28,890 nt of DNA from a virus: positions 1-28,890 of IMG/VR virus record IMGVR_UViG_3300027851_000100; one strand, given 5' to 3'. The translations under genes were made by a program, and so were the position numbers. Every line of letters starts with the position of its first letter. The first letter of the stretch is position 1. Under the pieces are notes generated by a model that was given only the letters and a program-made list of their open reading frames with translations, did no database searches and was not told the origin of the DNA. Positions 11,101-17,780 of the stretch are shown here, piece by piece.

Positions 11101-11469
11101 GATGCAACTGCGCCTGCGTCGACTGAGAATGTCGCGGAGAAAGCAGAAGAGCGTCAAGTACAGAACACTGCCGCTCCGATGGCAGTGTCAGCGCGTACAG
11201 CGGATACTCAGAGTTCGGCACAGACCAAAGCCACAACAGAAACCTTCGGGGGACTGGACAAAGGCGTAGGTCGTCTGATCAGTGTGAACGAGTCCCAGCT
11301 TGAACAGCTGGTGACCATGGTCGGGTTGTTGAAAGCAGGTGTTATGGAAATGCCGAACGCGGATGCTGTCACTAAAGACATGCAAGCTAACGCCGCTAAA
11401 GCGTTTACCCCATCTACCAGCGCTCCACGCCCGGCCGCCAAGAGCACTGTCTCGGTAGGTCGCGTGTAA
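5179..11469 (+). CDS. Giant virion tail protein with embedded lytic transglycosylase (phiKZ gp181-like)
   Basis: This 2096-residue protein carries a goose-lysozyme/SLT-type transglycosylase domain at about residues 1736-1868. The motif ALASSIAGVESNY contains the probable catalytic Glu1764 and is followed by AAGYYQVINGTW and ALLGLEYI, the usual SLT blocks. Its N terminus is acidic (DLDNIDLDDFDFD). Residues about 60-600 look mostly helical. About 1015-1180 is rich in glycine and lysine and ends in a strongly hydrophobic stretch near 1141-1177 that could span a membrane. The tail after 1890 is rich in Thr, Ala and Ser. In phiKZ the 2237-residue gp181 is a structural peptidoglycan hydrolase encoded beside the virion polymerase genes, so size, domain and position all agree. 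The likely role is local cell-wall opening during DNA injection; a channel or tape-measure role is possible. The start has TGGAG 7 bases upstream. Confidence 0.88.
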   Translation: MAKKGDTDLDNIDLDDFDFDVPEWNDNDPVDDKSRSPVQRITSGALMGAKDEIVSVSGVRKALSMALPSGYGLAADTIENVASDARSLYDKVASEQGDLIRGSKGFGRKAMQSVGNRVLPKKLADRLNSALEDHDEYRAKSADQIRREQEESDIAALTEIFRARGLADETRAQKDDVDKLEAKALEQARFKSNIQALTSINRSMARLVGYQDKVTARYQQKMLELTYRQYASTRQLTEIMSESMAKHSQILEKIRHNTALPEAVKIRGSEMFGQLARQRLMGAGLNTVSNFTANYGKQVLDNVSGMVQGILNPISEAQAMAGGMDGIDKHEMGGRLLGSTIGSTVRDYASLHLSPLLQKNKAIAKGGEKLRGMFTGLPQRVNEYAKSETKDKSTWRGVATQMFKDFLPKFQMETGTGITSPDRLDEMATFDKLSRRSLIEIIPGYLSEIAHWTRIAVTGDKDSEKQVFNVVRGGFTSEKDHLKDVSRQIISRSERESLRGAADNFMKEIGGDTMSGRAQRVLKQKILEEIANGNDLVPARLAQRTSYPGESDDVIDEIVALIQDTFNIDEDGKPISSSTEGDARFNDIRDKFLNMTSMVPAMGDRVRVLSDVFGMDVMRKLGYVERNKDSRQDNINPNKFWSTIFDDDNDEGKGGASKGGSNASDHTPRGGDNNQGTTDYRNTGSDRARRTDDMVSNRRKGNQTGQGLEQFLGDKSTLITILRESRDFHAQTVELLKEMGYPTGSTGERVKVDWSKYKGSLSETARKYAGKGKDTYKKAKAHAQDLWIMGMDHPTLQEWKLKAGHYKDEATGKTIKVWDDIQSNVTDTRGKVVAYYEDIMSNGVIADNTGKIKASFAEKYAKFKTSSAGQYTSGMINDVKSRAKALDTDIRLHGGASAYASKKASDLVDKTKSEGRKFKPRLKRLMKFFTGGKAGDDITSELTGNHEEDMLTLAIRSTQLQYQTLKEVTVEKVRKGSYLDMFARRKELMNDAKEKAKGKYDQVAGLFGKGGALAGLASLLGRNGADGEDGESSGGIMDSIGDFFGGGGDEGDRKSRKDKRRAKRKGKLGKLTNWGGRQLDKLGRFGKAVKLGGKGVGLLGRAAWGGTKLAWKLGRGTLGLAGRVLSNPVTRMVAGTAGRMAIGALVGAAGLVSAPVLLVGGAVLTVAAGAALIYNLSRDELPPLSRVRMAQYGIKPRPDTDNYKRIMQLEKLFQDITAVDSDGKATVNIKSLDMPKVGEIFNINMDAPWEENGLLQSTIKYIETRFSPVFTTHLSNYHALTKNSDLSQIDSKLTGDVALGFLDKVAMKDRSDMFNMMAGPFEDDLEMDAGDVEDTVDDARKLIKEAAEKEKNKGKSAAEVHADKTRASIEAGAAAAIGASAVGAVVSSSAKQTERDASGKNYTGGGKGSTTAVAENLQKSSAAMGGTGVAAAAAAMAGTYAATMKDRDTGLDDGKPVRYRIYGLMDMAEIKVGHLSHLEAICFPMVTYDAAGQATLKDTNAAYTAAEKIFAPIGKDIDAFYVWFHRRFTPVFLAYCTEVRARANIDAAEAAVRLKPNELLEVLRAIVNTKDAAGISVWDIGESPWSGYFMNDNQNTVKDALYALSLKVKDKTLTEPSGQSKGRVRGKDGEFIEEDPTQKTKPESATNPSANATAGSGNGEPSNKEESGGLWGKVKGWFSSDSKAAQQGATSVNGQSVNTSTATGATAFPAAAPVNHPGGGTGGNINDIPQPKGDGWENNRDTIIAAANMVGVDPALASSIAGVESNYRPAARPWSKKEQRYLSSAAGYYQVINGTWDYLMGKYGAKYGINPNTTQMDPRANALLGLEYIRENIDIVGEGANRAVTDTDVYLAHFLGPSGAKRFVKAPPGDPAISHVSSDQANANKAIFYDGNGRPRTVAAVYEDFNNKLKKHRKSDAQQIAATLKGGGSTIEPTAETASGDTVVADTTTTETPSMVKPASDTPTVSTASANTVADATAPASTENVAEKAEERQVQNTAAPMAVSARTADTQSSAQTKATTETFGGLDKGVGRLISVNESQLEQLVTMVGLLKAGVMEMPNADAVTKDMQANAAKAFTPSTSAPRPAAKSTVSVGRV

Positions 11470-11473
11470 CCAT

Positions 11474-11507
11474 AGATGGGAGGGGCAACCCTCCCATCTT
11501 TATTTTC
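11474..11507 (+). terminator. Intrinsic terminator after the giant tail protein gene
   Basis: An 11-bp perfect stem (11474-11484 with 11489-11499, AGATGGGAGGG) closes on a GCAA loop and is followed by TTTATTTT. It starts 4 bases after the stop codon and 23 bases before the next coding start is reached at 11522. It may only partly separate the two tandem genes, because no clear promoter core lies between it and the next gene. Confidence 0.85.
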
Positions 11508-11521
11508 ATCAGAGGTCAGTC

Positions 11522-13621
11522 ATGAGTACAGTTCTCGACGATAAGTGGGTGAAATCGGCTTTCTGGCTGTCCAGTGAAAATGTCGAAGGTGGTAACTCAG
11601 CCATCGTCAACCGCATTTACTCGACATCCATGCAGAAGGCTACCGACACCACGCTCGGTGGTAACTTCGTTATCAACCCACTTTGCCAATTCACACGCTA
11701 TGCTGATTTGAAGCATAACGTCTATTCCAGTAAGAACGGTCGAGGGGACAGTATCCTGATCCCGGACATCTCCCGTTCTAACACGACCAGTGCCAACCGT
11801 TCAAACGGCATGGGTCGAGTCTATTCAGAGAAGTACGACGACAACATGCAAGTCGTTCACTTCCGGATGGGCTATCCCCAGTTTAACAGCCTGACGTCGT
11901 TCTATGCGAACTACTATTCAGTTCCGGCCGCTTCCATGGCCCGTCAGGGTCGTGCACCAGGGTTCTTCTACACCTTGGGTTGGACGTTAGGTTCTGTAGC
12001 CACCATCCCGGCGATGCCGTTTATCTTCGCTGGTAAGGCGATGAAGTTCTTCCTGCGACGCCCTGCCAGTAAGTACTATTACCTGAAACACTCTATGTTA
12101 CCGTATTGGTCAGCGGTGTCGTCGATGGTGAACGGTATTGCGGCCACTATGGGTATCATGCCACGACCGATCTACGAAGGTAACCGTCCTCTTCATGAAC
12201 CTGACACCGGCATTAGTCAGTTGGACGTAAATGCCTACCACAAGATCATTCCATCGATCTACCGTAAGAACGGTGGTATCGACGTGTTCGCTGTGGCTCA
12301 ACGGGGTCAGCTGCTAGTCAATATGCGTCGTGACATGCTCAGTGATGAGTTGAACAACCTGACATCCCGTGATGAAGTTCGTGACGCGTTCAAGAAGCGG
12401 CTCTACGGTCAGGACATGGAAAACGTCTACGGTATTGCTGCCAAAGCCACTTCCACCTATGAAGACTATGTCAACATGTGGAGGAAGAGCGAAATGCTGG
12501 GTAAGATGGAGAAGGAGCCTACAACTGACGATGAAGGTAACGTCTCCACCGACAACACCAGCATGGAACGTGTACAGCGGGTTGACAGTGGAGTCATTGA
12601 CCGTTTCGTCAATGCGTTCGATTCCGAACGCCGTATGGGCTCTGAGTTCCTTTCTGTGAGAGTTGACTTCACGGGCACTCAGACAGAGTCGTTTAACAAC
12701 TCTGCTAAGGAGCCCAGCATCAGTGGGACGATCAACAACATCTCAGCCACTGCTCGAGAAACTCGTTTCAGTATGTTTGACGGAAACCTTGATAGTACTG
12801 GTGCAGTAAGTGCGGTGGTCGACAGCTTCAAAGACTTTGCCATGGGCGCTGCTCAAGGGTTCGGTGTCCAGGGACTTGCTCAGTTGGCAGGCTCAGCTTT
12901 CGTGGACATCCCAAAGGTCTGGGACAGCTCGAGTTGCGATTTCAACAAGCTGACATTGAACATCCCGCTGAGGTCCCCGTATGGAGATCCACTGTCAAGA
13001 CTCCAGAACTTGATCCTTCCGATGTGCTGCTTCTTTGCCATGTCTGTTCCATTGGCCACGGGTAAGCAGTCGCACACCGCCCCATTCCTGATCGAATACT
13101 TCGCTCAAGGTCGAGCGCACTCTCGTCTAGCGATGGTAGAAAGCCTGAGCATGACACGGGGTGTAGGTGATATCGGCTGGAATAACAGTGGCGGGTTCCT
13201 TGGTGTGGATATCCAGTTGGGTCTACTCGACCTCACTAACGCAATCAACATGCCGCTCAACCCATCGTACGAACTGTCCGACCGTGTTATTCAGGCGGCT
13301 GGTTACGGTGTGGGTGCAGCGTCTGGTTGGTTGGCTGGTGGATCCCCTAGCAATGCTGGTGAAAACGGTGTAGCCATCGCATCCGCCCTGCTAGGCTCTA
13401 CTTACGACGACGATAACAACTACACGGATTACTTGTCGATTCTGGCAGGCATTCCGCTGGAAGCTGAGATCAACGGTATGCGTAAGTGGGCTGTTCGACT
13501 CGCGCGTCAGCAAGCGGCCTTCGATGACAGTTATTCGCCAGAACGTGCTGCCATGTGGGCAGGGGAAACCCTGTTTGGTGAAGTGGTGAAAGCATTCTCC
13601 ATGGCGACCGACCGTCGATAA
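11522..13621 (+). CDS. Probable virion structural protein (phiKZ gp182 position)
   Basis: This 699-residue protein has no catalytic motif that I recognise. It follows the gp181-like gene in the same direction, with GAGG 6 bases before the ATG, and a structural role is inferred from that position. Residues about 147-177 form a long hydrophobic stretch (APGFFYTLGWTLGSVATIP and following) and a second lies near 195-213, so membrane contact is possible. The C-terminal third holds a block of strand-like sequence (KLTLNIPLRSPYGDP, then APFLIEYFAQGRAHSR and ending near GVDIQLGLLDL). Its general look recalls tail or baseplate proteins, but I cannot tie it to a named family. The middle (about 330-360) is polar and low in complexity. 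It ends at a convergent hairpin. Confidence 0.8.
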   Translation: MSTVLDDKWVKSAFWLSSENVEGGNSAIVNRIYSTSMQKATDTTLGGNFVINPLCQFTRYADLKHNVYSSKNGRGDSILIPDISRSNTTSANRSNGMGRVYSEKYDDNMQVVHFRMGYPQFNSLTSFYANYYSVPAASMARQGRAPGFFYTLGWTLGSVATIPAMPFIFAGKAMKFFLRRPASKYYYLKHSMLPYWSAVSSMVNGIAATMGIMPRPIYEGNRPLHEPDTGISQLDVNAYHKIIPSIYRKNGGIDVFAVAQRGQLLVNMRRDMLSDELNNLTSRDEVRDAFKKRLYGQDMENVYGIAAKATSTYEDYVNMWRKSEMLGKMEKEPTTDDEGNVSTDNTSMERVQRVDSGVIDRFVNAFDSERRMGSEFLSVRVDFTGTQTESFNNSAKEPSISGTINNISATARETRFSMFDGNLDSTGAVSAVVDSFKDFAMGAAQGFGVQGLAQLAGSAFVDIPKVWDSSSCDFNKLTLNIPLRSPYGDPLSRLQNLILPMCCFFAMSVPLATGKQSHTAPFLIEYFAQGRAHSRLAMVESLSMTRGVGDIGWNNSGGFLGVDIQLGLLDLTNAINMPLNPSYELSDRVIQAAGYGVGAASGWLAGGSPSNAGENGVAIASALLGSTYDDDNNYTDYLSILAGIPLEAEINGMRKWAVRLARQQAAFDDSYSPERAAMWAGETLFGEVVKAFSMATDRR

Positions 13622-13624
13622 CGG

Positions 13625-13657
13625 CATAGGGGAGGGGCGGTTGCCCCTCCCTTTATG
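13625..13657. terminator. Bidirectional hairpin between convergent genes
   Basis: A 9-bp GC-rich stem (13630-13638 with 13643-13651, GGGAGGGGC) has a GGTT loop and extends outward through CATA at 13625-13628 pairing with TATG at 13654-13657. It lies between the end of the 699-residue gene and the end of the leftward gene, whose TAA stop (13653-13655) sits in the right arm. There is no long T run on either side. Confidence 0.75.
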
Positions 13658-14657
13658 TTGTCGTCTGGACAAGAAGAGGAAACTGCTCACGAATGAGTTC
13701 GCCAACTGTTTTCTCAGCGTACTCTGGGGCTAACTGAACCCAAGGGCCTAGTTCCTGATGAAGCTGCAGAACCTTCTTACCATCTTCACTGATTGAAATC
13801 ATGTTACCGAGGTCTATGATGTCAGTACCTTCTAAGCTGTACAAGTACCAGCGAGAATCCAACTGTGCCATCTTGTTGTAGAGATCGTCAGAGTACCCTT
13901 CAAGACTAGCGGTCAGCGGAGAAGGAAGAGTGTACCGACTAAGGAACGTCCTCACGAAATCGGATTTCTCTGCCATGATCTCATCCGGATTCAACTGGTC
14001 AAGCAATTGATCAAGGGCAGTCATATCCCCAGATGATGCCACCGCCGGAACACTGTAGAGAAGAGCCTGACGATAGACGGTAGGATCGATGTACTGTTTC
14101 ACATCACCGATGTAGTAACTCGACCCATATTCGATACTCTCCGTCAGGACAGCACCCCATACAGCCGCCTCGTAACCGATATTGATGTATTCTGCAATCT
14201 CATCGTTACCGGTGAGCGATCCAATCAAACCCGCCAATTCACCGTAGTTGGAGATATCGGACGGATCGCCGTACATGATCTGGTTGGCCACCTGATTGGT
14301 CGCACTCTTGATCTTCCCGATGGTCTCAGGTTTAAGTTCAAGGAATGCACCAGCTTTACCGAGGATGCTGTCCCCAGCAGTCCGGATGATACCTGCCGAA
14401 GAAGTACCAAAGACACTCAATCCTTGTTCGAGTAATTGACGGCCACTCAGACCAGACGCTTTGGCTTGAGCAATAGCCTGGATACCGTTGGCAATACCAC
14501 GTACACCGCCAGCCCGATCAATGAGCTTATTGCCGATACCTTTAGCGGCATCGAAGAGCTTATTGATTGGTCGTGTATTGCTGATGTCGTATGCATCGAC
14601 GGCTTCTAGGTTCTCCGTAGCATCCGACTTAAACAGTGGAGAAGAGATCAGTGACAT
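13653..14657 (-). CDS. Conserved-type phage protein, possible virion component
   Basis: The ATG at 14657 (protein begins MSLISSPLFKSDATENLEAV, 334 residues) is preferred to a TTG at 14672 because GAGG lies 6 bases before it. The sequence is mostly helical by appearance. It has a glycine/alanine-rich amphipathic stretch at about residues 35-110 (GIGNKLIDRAGGVRGIANG and following) and a more acidic C-terminal half. I see no signal peptide, catalytic motif or known domain. It is the last gene of a leftward unit (16410 to 13653), downstream of a strong terminator at 14674-14713, so its expression may need read-through or another promoter. A virion role is inferred only from closeness to the tail genes. 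Confidence 0.75.
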   Translation of the reverse strand: MSLISSPLFKSDATENLEAVDAYDISNTRPINKLFDAAKGIGNKLIDRAGGVRGIANGIQAIAQAKASGLSGRQLLEQGLSVFGTSSAGIIRTAGDSILGKAGAFLELKPETIGKIKSATNQVANQIMYGDPSDISNYGELAGLIGSLTGNDEIAEYINIGYEAAVWGAVLTESIEYGSSYYIGDVKQYIDPTVYRQALLYSVPAVASSGDMTALDQLLDQLNPDEIMAEKSDFVRTFLSRYTLPSPLTASLEGYSDDLYNKMAQLDSRWYLYSLEGTDIIDLGNMISISEDGKKVLQLHQELGPWVQLAPEYAEKTVGELIREQFPLLVQTTT

Positions 14658-14673
14658 GATCGACCTCGACAAA

Positions 14674-14713
14674 GAAAAAATAAAAGGTAATGAATGGGGA
14701 CCGAAGTCCCCAT
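14674..14713 (-). terminator. Intrinsic terminator with UUCG loop
   Basis: Read on the minus strand, an 8-bp stem ATGGGGAC/GTCCCCAT (14694-14713) closes on a TTCG tetraloop with a C-G closing pair, the most stable RNA tetraloop type. It is followed by a T-rich run containing CTTTTATTTTTTC. It begins 5 bases after the stop codon of the NADAR-like gene and ends 17 bases before the next start codon at 14657. Confidence 0.88.
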
Positions 14714-14717
14714 GTCA

Positions 14718-15308
14718 TCATTCGGCGTCGTTAGCCTGACGGGCCATCATACCTTCCGGGTTGTTCAGATGGAACTCGATCTCGTCATTGAGTTCTTTCC
14801 GGATGGTGGTCAGTGTACCGACGTTCACCAGCGCAGTGCGCAGGAGTTGCCAGTAATCCAACTGCCATTGATGATGGTTCAGGGTATGGATCCGCTCGCC
14901 GTACACGTAGTAGTGTGCCAGCGGTAGGTCGTTGCTCTTCAGCTGCTCTTGTAGCGTCGGATTACGATCCAGTTTTTCCAACATGCCCAACTTGAACATC
15001 TTGTTGAACAGTGGGTAATGCTTGCTCGGCATGACCTTGCCTTTCTCGCGCGCTTTCATCCCTTTGAGGATACGGAACTCGTCGTCGAGGAAGTTGGTCT
15101 TCATGTAGTACCACAGTCCTTCCAGTGTACGGAAGTGACCGAAGTACGGGTGTTCGATATTGCACTCACTGAGGTTGCTCAGCTGGCGTCCCAGGACGGT
15201 GGCTCCGCGCGTATAGACGTTGATGTGCGTGACGCCATCGTCATTCACGGAGTACTCGATCTTCGCAGGAGTCTCTGTCGACATGGTGTTTTCCATTAGT
15301 TGTGCCAT
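14718..15308 (-). CDS. NADAR/YbiA-like protein (possible ADP-ribose or N-glycoside hydrolase fold)
   Basis: The central part follows the layout of E. coli YbiA and other NADAR proteins. LSNLSECNI resembles the FSNF strand, FRTLEGLWYYMKTNF resembles the WPTSEHYFQAQKF helix, and FRILKGMKAREKGKVM resembles the IRRVSSP-to-GR region. MLEKLDRNPTLQEQL resembles MREALRAKFEQHAELRALL, and there is a late DYW. NADAR enzymes remove ADP-ribose from DNA guanine, and some are antitoxins or phage counters to DarT1-type defence; whether this protein does so is inference. The match is by eye and divergent, and the N-terminal 30 or so residues are outside the domain. The start is uncertain: ATG at 15308 (used here, 7 bases after the upstream stop), 15296 or 15284, while a longer frame to 15353 would overlap the upstream gene. 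A strong terminator follows. Confidence 0.5.
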   Translation of the reverse strand: MAQLMENTMSTETPAKIEYSVNDDGVTHINVYTRGATVLGRQLSNLSECNIEHPYFGHFRTLEGLWYYMKTNFLDDEFRILKGMKAREKGKVMPSKHYPLFNKMFKLGMLEKLDRNPTLQEQLKSNDLPLAHYYVYGERIHTLNHHQWQLDYWQLLRTALVNVGTLTTIRKELNDEIEFHLNNPEGMMARQANDAE

Positions 15309-15315
15309 ATGGGTA

Positions 15316-15915
15316 TCAATCGTCGAAATCGATTTCAAAGCGAGGTCGCTCATCTACTTCCTCCACTCGTTCATCGTCGAATGATTCGAAGTCATCATCC
15401 TCTTCAGGGAGGACAATCTCATTCATCCTGGCATTTAGTTTTCTATGCGTCACGAAATCGGTGTCGTCGGCATCGTCAGCGTCATAGTTAGTGATATCGC
15501 TGGAGGAGTTCATCCCGCCAGCAACAGCGATTTGCAGAGAGTCCATGTCCGAGTAGGGGTTTTTCCCCATAGGCGTTTCGACGGTAATTAACGACCCGTC
15601 CTTCAATTCCATGGTGATACTCATAGAATAGCGTTTAGGGCCGATGATTTGCACGGCTTTCTGAAACGTTTTCCATGTGACATCACGCTTGGCAATTGCT
15701 CGGTTGAAGTTATTACGCTCCTGACCGATATCTTTAGCCGTTTTACGGACACGCGACAAAGGACTCTTCAAGAAGAGAGTGAGGCGGGTGTTCCACTTCT
15801 CTGGCCCGATCTCCATCTTTCCAAGAAGAAGTCTGAACAGACGCGTCAATGGAGTTTGTGACTCCTCGACGAGCTTGTCCCTCGCATTCATCATGCGGAC
15901 TTGTTCTTTGCTCAT
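15316..15915 (-). CDS. Hypothetical protein with acidic C-terminal tail
   Basis: This 199-residue protein matches no family I recognise. The N-terminal two thirds are basic and mixed helix/strand, including an IIGPKRYSMSITMELKDGSLI stretch around residues 90-110 that reads like paired strands. The last 60 residues are strongly acidic, with DADDADDTD and PEEDDDFESFDDERVEE. Acidic tails of this kind occur on DNA-mimic and single-strand-binding partner proteins, but nothing else supports such a role here. AGGT lies 8 bases before the ATG. It is the middle gene of the 16410-13653 leftward unit and its stop codon lies 7 bases before the chosen start of the NADAR-like gene. Confidence 0.78.
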   Translation of the reverse strand: MSKEQVRMMNARDKLVEESQTPLTRLFRLLLGKMEIGPEKWNTRLTLFLKSPLSRVRKTAKDIGQERNNFNRAIAKRDVTWKTFQKAVQIIGPKRYSMSITMELKDGSLITVETPMGKNPYSDMDSLQIAVAGGMNSSSDITNYDADDADDTDFVTHRKLNARMNEIVLPEEDDDFESFDDERVEEVDERPRFEIDFDD

Positions 15916-15933
15916 TGGTAAGTACCTGGATGA

Positions 15934-16410
15934 TTATCGTAGACATCCTCGTGAAGCGACCATGACGGCCAGGATATCCTCGATGACGAAGTTGCATTTT
16001 CTTTGGTAATACGGACTGTCAGCCTTGTCCAGTTTCCCGAACGAATCTAACAGCTTAAGGATATGATGCCGATGTTCACGTACCCAGTCCAAGGGATGGA
16101 TCAAGTGATTGGCATCGCTGATGAACGACTCGAAACCAACAGTCCGGAAAGTCACGGGGTATTTCCATTGATCGGAGAAATAACCTTGGTCACTGACCAC
16201 TGCCGCTGCATCGATCAGGCGGTCACTCAGATCTTCAAGATCTGAAGAGGCCACTCGGATAGACACCATTCGAGCTTTACGTACACTGAATTCTTTCTTG
16301 GTTAATTCATCGAGATCTCCTAGTTGAGTGAATAGATTGTCGTAGATTGTAGCTCCCTCGGTAGGCTCACTGTCCTTCTTCCGGAACCATTTGAGAAACC
16401 ATTTCCACAT
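15934..16410 (-). CDS. Hypothetical protein, first gene of leftward unit
   Basis: This 158-residue protein has no recognisable domain. The N terminus is tryptophan-rich and basic (MWKWFLKWFRKKDSEP), which could form a short amphipathic membrane-binding helix. The rest looks helical, ending in an HILKLLDSFGKLDKADSPYY region and a final CNFVIEDILAVMVAS helix. AGGGGC before the ATG serves as the ribosome site. It starts the leftward unit, divergent from the 176-residue gene at 16469. A 17-base near-palindrome, CAGATCTTCAAGATCTG, lies within it at 16228-16244. Confidence 0.75.
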   Translation of the reverse strand: MWKWFLKWFRKKDSEPTEGATIYDNLFTQLGDLDELTKKEFSVRKARMVSIRVASSDLEDLSDRLIDAAAVVSDQGYFSDQWKYPVTFRTVGFESFISDANHLIHPLDWVREHRHHILKLLDSFGKLDKADSPYYQRKCNFVIEDILAVMVASRGCLR

Positions 16411-16468
16411 GTTTGCCCCTTAGTGTTAGCCGATCTTATGAAAAGACTAACTTTTTCGGAGATTTCTG
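16411..16468. promoter_or_regulatory. Short divergent intergenic region
   Basis: These 58 bases separate the leftward 158-residue gene from the rightward 176-residue gene. The plus strand has TATG at 16437-16440 followed by AAAAGAC, then GGAGA at 16458-16462. No matching TATG is seen for the leftward direction. Confidence 0.4.
16437..16440 (+). promoter_or_regulatory. Candidate late promoter core TATG
   Basis: The TATG core lies 28 bases before the GTG start at 16469. The following bases (AAAAGAC) resemble those after the TATG at 20938 (AAAAACA). It is assigned by analogy with phiKZ late promoters; position in a short divergent gap is the main support. Confidence 0.38.
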
Positions 16469-16999
16469 GTGAACACCATCAACCCAATTGAAGGCGATCT
16501 GATGCCTGTCGGTGATGATGAATTCTTGGGTGATGCTCCCATGATCATCAATGAATCTGTCGACCCGACCGATGTCATTAAGACCACGCAAAAGATTCGT
16601 ATCGCCATGGTTAAGCAAGAGCTTAAACAAGGCGTACCTAAAGCGGATAAAGACAGTCAAGTGTTCATGCAGTTGCTGCGCGACCTTGATACTGCTGCAC
16701 TGACCACTCGGAAGATTGACGTGGAAGAACGGCAGCTCGGTGAATCCGAACGACTGGCTCAAGCCCAGAACGAATTGCTTCGTATGCTCGACGGCAAGAA
16801 CCCGTTCGTGTCGGTCGATTTGCCTGGTAGCCCGTCTCTCGTTTCCGTGGCACGTGACACTGTCACTATTCTTCCTCGTCCTGAACTGGTACCCGGACTC
16901 ATGGCCCAAGGTACACAGCCAGTCGACGTAGATAAGTTCCTCACCGACATCAATGCCAGTGAGGCTTCGCTACTTCAGGAAGATGAAGACGAGAATTGA
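16469..16999 (+). CDS. Hypothetical acidic helical protein
   Basis: Translation starts at GTG (16469) with GGAGA 6 bases upstream, giving 176 residues. The N terminus (about 1-35) and C terminus (ending EASLLQEDEDEN) are acidic. Residues about 38-105 are charged and likely helical, with a heptad-like run through DVEERQLGESERLAQAQNEL suggesting a coiled coil. I do not recognise a family; small terminase subunits and scaffold-like proteins can look like this, but no specific motif supports either. It is a single-gene rightward unit between two leftward units. Its last 25 bases overlap the end of the convergent 257-residue gene, and the next strong hairpin for its transcript lies inside that gene (17158-17190). 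Confidence 0.78.
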   Translation: MNTINPIEGDLMPVGDDEFLGDAPMIINESVDPTDVIKTTQKIRIAMVKQELKQGVPKADKDSQVFMQLLRDLDTAALTTRKIDVEERQLGESERLAQAQNELLRMLDGKNPFVSVDLPGSPSLVSVARDTVTILPRPELVPGLMAQGTQPVDVDKFLTDINASEASLLQEDEDEN

Positions 17000-17748
17000 G
17001 CTTGACCATCGTCGGGCAGACGATACGTACCAGGCAGTAAGAAGCAGTAATCACTCACCGGGATGTGTTCCAGGTGAACGTACTCTTCCATGATCATTTC
17101 AAAGTGACCATGTCGATCTTCTGGTTTGAAATCCCCTTCTTCTTCCTTGACCACTCTCTCCCCAGGATCTTCAACAAAGATCCTGGGGAGTATGACCGTC
17201 AGCCCGTTAAGCGGGGTCACCAGGAGTTGCTCATGATGAGCTTCCAACCATGTGTGAAAGTCATAAGTGATCCAGCCGTTATAGAGGTATTCCATCTGAC
17301 CGGGTGACATTTCGGAAGGGGACAGACTGACCACACCAACATTGGCGTAGGGTGGTAACAGAGATTCCAGACATCCCTTGATCATCTCTGTCGTAGGCCC
17401 CGGCAGAAAGTAAGGATGCATGTTGATGTCCACTCGGATCTCTGATACATCCACGCCTCTGAAGAAACGTTCCTTCAGACTGTCGATGTAATTCATCAGG
17501 ATCGGGACTATCCCAGTAGTCATGCTGTTCTGAAGGATGGTCTGGTCACGACGAGAGTAACGCTCTTTGAACACCTCGTTGGTGATAGCACCATTCGTTA
17601 GCTTCTCAAAGTCATCGAGTTGACGGTTCCGGTAAACCATCAAATCCAGGTGTTTGGATACTTCTGGATTTATATCGATTAACGTCCCCATTCGTGTATC
17701 GAACAGGGCGTCCATGTCCAGGAGTAGGTTAAACGCACTACCTTCCAT
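16975..17748 (-). CDS. Hypothetical protein, 257 residues
   Basis: No family is recognised. The protein is a mix of helix and strand; a central segment (INMHPYFLPGPTTEMIKGCL, about residues 108-127) and a strand-rich later part look globular. The C terminus ends in a run of serines (QAQFSSSSS). TAGGAG lies just before the ATG at 17748. It is the last gene of the leftward unit 19265-16975, 32 bases after the previous gene. Its 3-prime end overlaps the convergent 176-residue gene by 25 bases. A perfect 14-bp hairpin is embedded in the coding sequence for ILPRIFVEDPGERV. The overlap and embedded hairpin suggest antisense contact between the two transcripts. Confidence 0.78.
   Translation of the reverse strand: MEGSAFNLLLDMDALFDTRMGTLIDINPEVSKHLDLMVYRNRQLDDFEKLTNGAITNEVFKERYSRRDQTILQNSMTTGIVPILMNYIDSLKERFFRGVDVSEIRVDINMHPYFLPGPTTEMIKGCLESLLPPYANVGVVSLSPSEMSPGQMEYLYNGWITYDFHTWLEAHHEQLLVTPLNGLTVILPRIFVEDPGERVVKEEEGDFKPEDRHGHFEMIMEEYVHLEHIPVSDYCFLLPGTYRLPDDGQAQFSSSSS
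17158..17190 (+). terminator. Strong hairpin inside a gene, candidate terminator for the opposing transcript
   Basis: A perfect 14-bp inverted repeat (17158-17171 CTCCCCAGGATCTT with 17177-17190) has a CAACA loop. It sits in the 257-residue minus-strand gene, about 160 bases past the stop of the rightward gene ending at 16999, which has no hairpin of its own. On the plus strand it is followed directly by TATG (17191-17194), as in the convergent hairpins of this window. Confidence 0.5.
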
Positions 17749-17780
17749 AGACTTCTCCTAAGGATAATGTATTGCCAAAT

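Noticed and set aside
14658-14672. TTG start at 14672 for the 334-residue gene
   Set aside because: ATG at 14657 has a correctly spaced GAGG; the TTG lies in the T-rich run of the preceding terminator.
16228-16244. Near-palindrome CAGATCTTCAAGATCTG as an operator
   Set aside because: It lies inside a coding sequence, has no second copy that I noticed, and GATC-rich words are common in this window.
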